Below are positions 1-6,540 of a stretch of DNA of 64,000 bases, in pieces. Numbering within the stretch: position 1 is the first letter of the stretch; the number at the start of each line of letters is the position of its first letter. The notes under the pieces are model-generated. The model was given only the letters and a program-made list of their open reading frames with translations, was not told the DNA's origin and did no database searches. Source of the DNA: an uncultured Poribacteria bacterium (lineage in GTDB: Bacteria; Poribacteria; WGA-4E; WGA-3G); the NCBI GenBank assembly GCA_958295855.1, contig OY282383.1:688481-752480 (forward strand). The letters run 5' to 3'. Made by a program: the position numbers and the translations under genes.

Positions 1-137
1 GCGGCTTAGTCAACTACAATTCAACAGAGACTGCCCAACTCACCGGCAAGCAGACGAAGGACATTGAGAAAATTCTCGGTTACCGTGATTACGATGAAAT
101 CATACATCGGGATAACCTCGTCTTACTTGACTCGTAG
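1..137 (+). CDS. proB: Glutamate 5-kinase, C-terminal end (partial)
   Basis: Only the last 44 residues lie in the window, read from base 3 to the TAG at 135-137. They include LGYRDYDEIIHRDNLVLL, the typical end of the C-terminal PUA domain of glutamate 5-kinase, which phosphorylates glutamate in the first step of proline synthesis. The kinase domain is outside the window, so the call rests on the PUA tail and on proA following 165 bases downstream in the same direction, the usual proBA order. The stop codon lies inside a dispersed repeat (134-157), so the extreme C-terminus may have been trimmed or replaced when the repeat arrived. Confidence 0.8.
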   Translation, partial: GLVNYNSTETAQLTGKQTKDIEKILGYRDYDEIIHRDNLVLLDS

Positions 138-157
138 GAGCGATCTCCGAATCGCGA
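134..157. repeat. Dispersed repeat family R1 (GGAGCGATCTCCGAATCGC)
   Basis: Imperfect palindrome of about 24 bases, core GGAGCGATCTCCGAATCGCG. Further copies are at 24661-24684, 25659-25682 and 36511-36533 (same orientation) and at 9913-9937, 39064-39088 and about 39806-39832 (reverse). Here it overlaps the proB stop codon; at 25659 it abuts the Shine-Dalgarno of a PhyH gene; at about 39806 it is inside a reading frame. No transposase accompanies it, so it behaves like a REP/MITE-type element. Confidence 0.8.
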
Positions 158-227
158 AAAAGAGGCCAGCATGATTGCACCATGCCGGCATTTTTAATAA
201 GAAACCCGATTTTGAACCGGGTATCCG

Positions 228-244
228 CCCCTGCTTTGCAGGGG
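228..244. repeat. Dispersed hairpin repeat family R2 (CCCCTGC-TTT-GCAGGGG)
   Basis: Perfect 7-bp stem with a three-base loop, usually flanked by GTATTT/AAATAC so the full palindrome is longer. Similar hairpins: 1642-1658, 1721-1735, 11896-11912, 12023-12039 (imperfect), 18010-18024, 18058-18072, 19083-19099, 22387-22401, 29141-29156, 29201-29217 and 36548-36564. Two stem versions occur, CCCCTGC and CCCCGC. Most copies are intergenic, but those at 18010 and 18058 (pyrC) and 22387 are inside coding sequence. The stretch between proB and proA holds nothing else recognisable. Confidence 0.85.
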
Positions 245-302
245 TAAATACCTCATGCGGAAAAATCGGAGCAGAAACTGAATTGACGAAAAAGGAAACA
301 AA

Positions 303-1565
303 ATGAGCGAAAACATCCAGAATAGCATCCAATCAAAAGCGCGACAGGCAAAATCGGCGATGCGTGTTTTGTCACGGAGCTCCGTTGATGTGCGGAACAA
401 CGCGCTTTTGGCAATGGCTGAAAGCCTCCTGAACGCGAAAGACAAAATCCAGGCAGCGAATCGCATTGACCTGGGCGATGGCGAGAAAACAGGCCTCGCC
501 GCACCCCTCATGCAACGGCTCCTGTTAGATGACAAAAAAATCGAACGGATGGCGGACAATCTCCGACAAGTCGCTGCCCTACCGGATCCGATTGGCGCAG
601 TCATCAGCATGGGCGAGCGTCCGAATGGCCTCAAAATCGGGACAGTGCGTGTGCCTATCGGTGTCGTCGGCGTAGTGTATGAGTCTCGCCCAGACGTAAC
701 CGTGGAGGTCTCCGCACTCTGCATCAAATCCGGAAACGGGGTTATCCTGCGAGGTGGCTCCGAAGCAATTCACTCCAATGCAACCCTCGCCCGTATTCTC
801 AGCGATACCGCTGCAGCCGCGGGCATTCCAGATGCCATCCAGTTCGTTGACACCACCGACCGGCAAGCGGTTCGTGAACTCATCCGCCTGCCCGAATTCA
901 TCGACCTGGTTATTCCGCGTGGCAGCAACGAATTCGTCCAATATCTGATGCGGGAATCGGATGTCCCGGTGCTTGGGCATGCGGACGGCATCTGCCATAT
1001 CTATGTGGACGAAGCCGCCGACCTCCGCATGGCAACGAAGCTCTGTATGAATGCGAAAGTTGGGTACAAAGTGGCAGTCTGCAATGCTGTGGAAACGCTG
1101 TTGGTTCACGAGGCAGTCGCAGAGCGGTACCTTCCGACTCTCTGCGAGCAGTTGCGCGCTGCTGATGTTGAGGTGCGCGGCTGTGAACGCACCTGTCAGA
1201 TATACCCTGCAGCGAAACCCGCAACGGAAACAGATTGGCGGACAGAATACCTCGATTACATCTTATCCATTCGTGTCGTTGACAGTATGGACACAGCGAT
1301 TGACCACATTGAAAGGTATGGCTCGCATCATTCGGATGCAATTGTCACAGAAAGTTACACCGCTGCGGAGCGATTCCTCAAAGAGGTGGATTCTGCGGCA
1401 GTTTACGTCAACGCCAGCACCGTCTTCACGGATGGCTATGAATTCGGGTTGGGTGCCGAAGTCGGAATTAGCACACAGAAGCTCCACTCCCGCGGGCCCA
1501 TGGGCCTAGAGGGGTTGACGACTTACAAGTACATTATCTACGGGAACGGCCAAATCCGCCTGTAG
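303..1565 (+). CDS. proA: Gamma-glutamyl phosphate reductase
   Basis: 420 residues, the usual length. It reduces glutamyl 5-phosphate to glutamate semialdehyde with NADPH, the second step of proline synthesis. The catalytic cysteine is Cys260 in VAVCNAVETLLVH. The end of the protein, FGLGAEVGISTQKLHSRGPM, is the classic ProA signature, and VVYESRPDVT lies in the nucleotide-binding part. The ATG follows AAGGAA at suitable spacing. It lies just downstream of proB. Its TAG stop begins a dispersed repeat (about 1563-1587), just as the proB stop is in another. Assignment is secure. Confidence 0.97.
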   Translation: MSENIQNSIQSKARQAKSAMRVLSRSSVDVRNNALLAMAESLLNAKDKIQAANRIDLGDGEKTGLAAPLMQRLLLDDKKIERMADNLRQVAALPDPIGAVISMGERPNGLKIGTVRVPIGVVGVVYESRPDVTVEVSALCIKSGNGVILRGGSEAIHSNATLARILSDTAAAAGIPDAIQFVDTTDRQAVRELIRLPEFIDLVIPRGSNEFVQYLMRESDVPVLGHADGICHIYVDEAADLRMATKLCMNAKVGYKVAVCNAVETLLVHEAVAERYLPTLCEQLRAADVEVRGCERTCQIYPAAKPATETDWRTEYLDYILSIRVVDSMDTAIDHIERYGSHHSDAIVTESYTAAERFLKEVDSAAVYVNASTVFTDGYEFGLGAEVGISTQKLHSRGPMGLEGLTTYKYIIYGNGQIRL

Positions 1566-1898
1566 GGGCAGCGCCTTGTGCCTGCCCTGTGCGTGTAACC
1601 CCTTTCATCAATTCAGTTTTGCGGCGTAATGGTATCGGTTTCCCCTGCTTTGCAGGGGTAATATACCACTGCGCCCATAAGCGACGTGCATTCTGCTCCG
1701 ATTTTTCCGCGGTGGATTCGCCCCGCTTTGCGGGGTATTTACCCACTACAAAATCGGGTTTCGGATGCGTTTGTAGCGTGTTCCCTGCTAATTAACGGTT
1801 AAAATACTTGCATCAGAAATCTCCGACGAGCTCTGCCACTGCGTTACAACTACAACCAAAACCCTTGGAACTAGGCAACAATTGGGAGTCCTAAACAC
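1566..1898. other. Intergenic mosaic of dispersed repeats
   Basis: No gene seen. From 1563 it contains an inverted copy of the GGGCAGGCACAAGGCACTGCCCC repeat; about 1606-1712 is a nearly exact inverted copy of about 11982-12080; R2 hairpins lie at 1642-1658 and 1721-1735. The end (about 1745-1835), with AAAATCGGGTTTCGGATGCG, a CCAATTAA/CTAATTAA element and CTCCGACGAG, resembles 16730-16805 and 29220-29310. GGGAG at about 1884-1888 may serve the GTG start at 1899. Confidence 0.7.
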
Positions 1899-4800
1899 GT
1901 GAACACGATCAAACGTCCAAATCAAGATGCACTTTACCAAGCACTCAACATCTATCGCGATGCAATGCGCACCTTTGTTTTCAGAAACCTGAGAACAGTA
2001 CAAGGCTTGGGCCCAGAAGATGGCTTTGAAAACGAAGCGGAGATAGATATTGGTGATTTCCCGCATCTCTTCAGAAGGTACTGGCAAGGTACCTTTGCAC
2101 AACGCTTCGACCCCGATCGGGATGTCCGCAGTGCCATAGGTATCATAACCGAGGCACGAAATAGAGTCTCGCATCCTCAAACAGAAGATATCGCTTGGGA
2201 ATACGCCACTTCCCGCCTTCATGACATTGCCGATATGCTCGGACAAATCAATGCACCGAAACAAAAGCAGGAAGTCGAAGCCATACGTGGAAATTTGTTA
2301 GCCAGCACGGTGCCTGCACCGGCGGCGAAGCCCAAACTGCCGCGCAGAAAGGCAACTGACCTCAAGCCATGGCGTGATGTCATACGCCCCAACACCGATG
2401 TCATCGAAGGCACTTTCCGAAATTCGGAATTCGCAGCGAATCTCCAGTACGTTTTCGAGGGAAAGGCGGAAAGCCCGGAATATGGCAAAACGGACATCTT
2501 TTTCAATCAGACATACATCACCGCTGGCCTTAAGGAATTGTTAGTCAATACCTTGAAACGGCTCGGTGGTAAAGGCGGTAACCCGGTAATCCAGCTTAAA
2601 ACCGGCTTCGGCGGGGGAAAAACGCATAGCCTCATCGCCCTCTACCATCTCGTTACCGGGGCGAATATCCTGCGGGAGCTCCCACAGGACGGTGAGTACG
2701 CACGGCTGCGTGAAGAAATTGACGACATCATGGAAGAAGCAGGCTGGCATCATGGCACGCCCCTCAAGGCCAACGTCTCTGTGCTGGTAGGCACCTATTT
2801 GTCCACTACCGATACAGATGAAACCAAGGAAGGGGATCCGCTCAACACGCTCTGGGGTATGATGGCAGATCAGCTCGGCGGGCAAGATGCCTACAACATT
2901 ATACAGGATGCCGCCCGCAAAGGCATTTCTCCCGGCGGAAAGCAGCTGGACGCGCTCTTTGAACACGTCGGGCCCTCTGTCATCTTAATAGATGAGTTTG
3001 TTGCTTATGTCCGTAATGTCCAAGGTGTCACACAAGAAAGCATCTATACCTTTTTTCAGACCCTCACAGAGTCTGTCAACAGAACTAACAATGTGACGCT
3101 TGTTGCGACATTACCAGAGGGGCAGGTGCAGGCAGGTGGCCAAGGCGGAATGAGTGCCCTTGATACGCTTGAGTCTATCCTTGAACGGATTGACGCTGTC
3201 TCAATACCTTTAGAAGTTGACAACGCTTATGAGGTGGTGCGCAGGCGATTGTTCAGTAGCATGAATGATGAGGATGAAACAGCACGGGATGTGACATGTG
3301 AAGCCTTCCTGCGGATGTACCAGAGCGCACGCAGCGAATACCCCGACGGTGTTAACGATCAACGCTACCTGCAGCGGATGAAGGACTGCTATCCGATTCA
3401 CCCGGAAATATTCGACCGCCTCTTTCAGGATTGGGCAGTAATTCCCGGGTTTCAGCGCACCCGCGGCGTACTGCGAATCATGGCAACCTGCATTTCCCGC
3501 CTCTACCAAGAACAGGATCTCTCCCCGTTGATAATGCCGGCGAACCTCACCTTGGACGATCCCGCGCTCTCCGATGAATTCACAAGGCTGCTTGCGAAGT
3601 CTGGCGGAAATTGGGACCCGGTCGTGAAAGAGGTAGACAGCCGCGGTTCCCGCACCGACCAGATCGATAGGAAGTCTCGAAGTTTCATTGATGTAGGCAA
3701 CGCGGCGCGCCGCATTGCCCGGGCCGTGTTTCTCGGCAGTGCCGCCACCGGCGCAGTCAAAGGCATCACAACCCGCCAGATTCACCTCGGAGTCGTTGAG
3801 CCAAAACAAGGGATTTCAATTTACAACGATGCACTCAGCAGAATGAACGGCAACCTCTACTTTTTCTATAATCTTGACGACAGATACTACTTCCACACCC
3901 AAGAGAATCTTAACAAAGTGGCTCTAGATCGTGCTGCGCAGTACACAGAAGAAGATATCTACGGTGAGGTTGTTTCAAGGTTAGAAAGCGCCATCGGCCG
4001 CGACCCGAACGTGCCAGTCTGCCCGACATCTCCAAGCTTCGTCAAGGATTCCGAAACGGTTCAGTACGTCATTCTCCCGCCGCAGGTGTCCCTGCCGAGC
4101 CGAGACTCGGAGAGCGACACAGCACGTCCCACAGCCCTTAACATTCTCACATACAGCGCGGACGATGAAAGACAGCGAAACTTCAGGAACACCCTCCTCT
4201 TCATCGCGGCGCGGCGAGACGATATCCGCGACCTCAGAAATCTTGTGAAAGACTACCTCGCGTGGCACTCCATTATCAACGGCGACACCCTACACAGCAA
4301 ACTCACCAACCTGACAGGCGAACGGTTAGATCAGGCAACGGCGAAGGTAGAATTTGGAAACGATGCAGTCAGTACCGCGCTTTTCAAGGCGTACCGCTGG
4401 GCACTCGCACCCTCCCAAGCCGATCCGCAGCAGAACGCCTACGAATTTTCCCACTCGGACACAAAACCCGAAGATGGCAGAATTGTGCAACGCCTCCGTG
4501 AAAAATTTATTGACGATGAGGCGATTATCACCAGGATAGCCCCTTCAATGTTCGCCGAAAAGTTGCAGCAATACGTCTGGAACACCGACACCTACCCAGA
4601 ACACATTGAAATAGATACCCTCTGGGAGCTCATGGCGAGAAACGTCTACATGCCACGACTCAGAGACCGGAACGTCTTGGCGACGTGCATCAGAGAAGGA
4701 GTCTCCGAAGGCACATTCGGCTACGCTCGCGCATATCAAGATGGCGACTACCGCAACCTCCATTTTGAAGAACAGATCAGTGTACTCCGAGTAGATAAGG

Positions 4801-5174
4801 GAACCACGGCTGTCCTGATAAATCCTGAAATGGCACAGCTGCTCAAGGAGGAAGAGGAAAATAGACCGGCACCGCCCACACCAGATGCCGATGCAGAAAC
4901 AGTTGACGAGCCGACAGAGATGCCTCCAGAACCACCACAACTCAAGGGCCCTACGCATGTCGTTGTTACCCAGACGTTGCAGTTAGAACTCCCTTGCGCT
5001 GACGATGTTGACAGACTCCACGACGAGGTTGTCCGCACGCTACAGGCTGATGGCGGAGAGGTGAAAGTTGAAATCACCGTCACCGCATCCAAATCAGATG
5101 GGTTTTCGGAAAATACCACCCGTGCTGTCAAAACCAACAGCGAAAATCTCAACGCTGAATTCAAAAGCCATTAG
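1899..5174 (+). CDS. DUF499-family ATPase with N-terminal Swt1-like HEPN domain
   Basis: 1091 residues, GTG start. Residues 1-110 resemble the Swt1-type HEPN domain and carry the RNxxxH motif at R87-H92 (RNRVSH), the active-site signature of HEPN ribonucleases. A P-loop ATPase follows: Walker A GFGGGKTH near residue 236 and Walker B SVILIDEF near 360. A low-complexity acidic/proline linker (about 985-1015) precedes the C-terminus. DUF499 (COG1483) ATPases are repeatedly encoded beside DUF1156 methyltransferases in defence islands; the partner here is at 6541. The expected SNF2 or PLD-type helicase is not in the window. Role in phage restriction is inferred from family and context. Confidence 0.8.
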   Translation: MNTIKRPNQDALYQALNIYRDAMRTFVFRNLRTVQGLGPEDGFENEAEIDIGDFPHLFRRYWQGTFAQRFDPDRDVRSAIGIITEARNRVSHPQTEDIAWEYATSRLHDIADMLGQINAPKQKQEVEAIRGNLLASTVPAPAAKPKLPRRKATDLKPWRDVIRPNTDVIEGTFRNSEFAANLQYVFEGKAESPEYGKTDIFFNQTYITAGLKELLVNTLKRLGGKGGNPVIQLKTGFGGGKTHSLIALYHLVTGANILRELPQDGEYARLREEIDDIMEEAGWHHGTPLKANVSVLVGTYLSTTDTDETKEGDPLNTLWGMMADQLGGQDAYNIIQDAARKGISPGGKQLDALFEHVGPSVILIDEFVAYVRNVQGVTQESIYTFFQTLTESVNRTNNVTLVATLPEGQVQAGGQGGMSALDTLESILERIDAVSIPLEVDNAYEVVRRRLFSSMNDEDETARDVTCEAFLRMYQSARSEYPDGVNDQRYLQRMKDCYPIHPEIFDRLFQDWAVIPGFQRTRGVLRIMATCISRLYQEQDLSPLIMPANLTLDDPALSDEFTRLLAKSGGNWDPVVKEVDSRGSRTDQIDRKSRSFIDVGNAARRIARAVFLGSAATGAVKGITTRQIHLGVVEPKQGISIYNDALSRMNGNLYFFYNLDDRYYFHTQENLNKVALDRAAQYTEEDIYGEVVSRLESAIGRDPNVPVCPTSPSFVKDSETVQYVILPPQVSLPSRDSESDTARPTALNILTYSADDERQRNFRNTLLFIAARRDDIRDLRNLVKDYLAWHSIINGDTLHSKLTNLTGERLDQATAKVEFGNDAVSTALFKAYRWALAPSQADPQQNAYEFSHSDTKPEDGRIVQRLREKFIDDEAIITRIAPSMFAEKLQQYVWNTDTYPEHIEIDTLWELMARNVYMPRLRDRNVLATCIREGVSEGTFGYARAYQDGDYRNLHFEEQISVLRVDKGTTAVLINPEMAQLLKEEEENRPAPPTPDADAETVDEPTEMPPEPPQLKGPTHVVVTQTLQLELPCADDVDRLHDEVVRTLQADGGEVKVEITVTASKSDGFSENTTRAVKTNSENLNAEFKSH

Positions 5175-5182
5175 AAATCTGC

Positions 5183-5212
5183 TTGACAGTTTCCATCGCT
5201 TTGAGGTATAAT
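5183..5212 (+). promoter_or_regulatory. Consensus sigma-70 promoter giving a leaderless transcript
   Basis: Perfect TTGACA (5183-5188) and perfect TATAAT (5207-5212) separated by 18 bases. The standard start point, seven bases after the -10, is 5219, exactly the A of the ATG of the next gene. It starts only nine bases after the DUF499 stop, so the Rpn gene has its own strong promoter inside the locus. Confidence 0.85.
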
Positions 5213-5218
5213 ACATCT

Positions 5219-6082
5219 ATGGCACAAGACTACGACAATATGGGAAAAAATTTATGGAGAGAGCATGCCGAGGACCTCTCGCGATTTGTACTTGGCCAAG
5301 ACGATGTCGAAGTGCTTGCAGACCTTGAAACTGAACAGCAGACCGTTATCGCCCTGCGCACCGACATCACAAAGCGCATCCGCGTCAATAACCGCGAAGC
5401 AATTCTCCATGTCGAATTGCAATTCCGCGATAGTACCGCCAAACCGATGTGGGCAAGAAACGCGCAATATCAGGGATACCTCGTCGGTAGATACCAGATG
5501 CCTGTCTATTCTAACGTTATCTACTTCCATCCCAGTGCCGGCAGGAATGATCCAGGCGGTTACGCCTACGATTGGAACGGCTATGAACACGTCAATCGCT
5601 ATAAGGTGATATGGCTGAGCGAGATAGAGGGGCAAGCGATCTTGGATATGCAGGTACCGGGGCTCCTGCCTTTCACGCCGCTGATGAAACCGCCCGCAGG
5701 AATGGACCTAGAGCGCTGGGTGCGAGCATGTGTTGATGAAACGATGGCGATGCCTGTCGATCAGCAGACGCAGGCGAATTTACTGTACGGAATCTACCTC
5801 TTCGGTGGGGTAGTGTATGACTCTGAGTTGTTTGACCGACTCATACCGGGGGAACTTATGCGCGAATCTAAAACTTACCAACGCCTACAGGAGAAAATTA
5901 CCAGAGAGAACGCTACCAGATACATCTTGGTAGTGCTCAAGGCGAGATTCCCGGAAGATCCCGTGAATGTCTTAGCGCCGGTGGTTGAGAATATAAGCGA
6001 TGTGCAACGACTTGAGGAGTTGCTTACCGCCGCTGCGAGGGTGCAAAATATTGAGGCATTCACGCACATGCTAAACGGATAA
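5219..6082 (+). CDS. Rpn-family PD-(D/E)XK nuclease (putative transposase/toxin)
   Basis: 287 residues from the ATG at 5219, chosen because the promoter points there; an in-frame upstream extension to 5183 would overlap the -35. The N-terminal half carries a PD-(D/E)XK-like core with TDITKRI followed by AILHVELQ (ExQ version), and MPVYSNVIYF and LPFTPLMKP are typical of the Rpn/PDDEXK_2 family. E. coli Rpn proteins are DNA endonucleases kept in check by a short form translated from an internal start. A matching in-frame ATG lies at 5858 (residue 214), preceded by GGGGGAACTT. A C-terminal duplicate follows immediately. It sits between the two main genes of the DUF499/DUF1156 locus. Confidence 0.75.
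   Translation: MAQDYDNMGKNLWREHAEDLSRFVLGQDDVEVLADLETEQQTVIALRTDITKRIRVNNREAILHVELQFRDSTAKPMWARNAQYQGYLVGRYQMPVYSNVIYFHPSAGRNDPGGYAYDWNGYEHVNRYKVIWLSEIEGQAILDMQVPGLLPFTPLMKPPAGMDLERWVRACVDETMAMPVDQQTQANLLYGIYLFGGVVYDSELFDRLIPGELMRESKTYQRLQEKITRENATRYILVVLKARFPEDPVNVLAPVVENISDVQRLEELLTAAARVQNIEAFTHMLNG
5858..6082 (+). other. Possible internally initiated short form of the Rpn protein
   Basis: In-frame ATG at 5858 within the Rpn gene, preceded by a G-rich Shine-Dalgarno-like stretch (GGGGGAACTT). It would give a 74-residue C-terminal protein starting MRESKTYQRL. The position aligns exactly with the internal ATG at 63341 of the other Rpn gene: both are 12 residues after a VYDS motif. Translation from it is inferred, not shown. 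Confidence 0.45.
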
Positions 6083-6164
6083 AAGTACATAGTAGGGACA
6101 GAATAGACACGGCGAATGCCCGCCGCAGCAAGAGAGATTCAATCTACTCCCAGCTCTAAGCCGG

Positions 6165-6532
6165 GTTGGGTGCAAGCATGCGTTGACGCAACGATGGCGA
6201 CACCTGTCGATGCGCGGACACAGGGAAATTTGCTCTGTGCAATCTCTCTCTTCGGCGGTGTCGTGCATGACCCACAACTTTTCAAAGCCTGCATACCGGA
6301 GGTACTCATGCAAGAATCGAAATATTACCAACTCTTACGCGAAGAAATTATCAGGGAGAACACTACCAGCCACATCTTGGTAGTGCTCAAGGCGAAATTC
6401 CCGAAAGATGTCGTGAATGCCTTAGCCCCGGTGATTCGGAATATAAGCGATGTACAACGCCTTGAGGAGTTGCTTGTCGCCGCTACGAGGGTGCAAAATA
6501 TTGAGGCATTCGCGCACATGCTAAACGAATAA
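6165..6532 (+). CDS. Tandem C-terminal duplicate of the Rpn gene; candidate stand-alone short form
   Basis: This stretch duplicates 5715-6082 with a constant offset of 450 bases, to the same end; the N-terminal nuclease half is missing. The frame is open from 6116, but the plausible start is the ATG at 6308, preceded by a good Shine-Dalgarno (GGAGGTACTC). That yields 74 residues, MQESKYYQLL to AFAHMLNE, collinear with the internal short form of the parent. It could be a decaying pseudogene. However, the open frame, the stronger Shine-Dalgarno than in the parent and mostly conservative changes fit a functional antitoxin-like protein. Confidence 0.5.
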
Positions 6533-6540
6533 CTTACACT

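Noticed and set aside
5183..5218. Upstream extension of the first Rpn protein (TTG start)
   Set aside because: It would translate across the consensus promoter, whose start point is the ATG at 5219.
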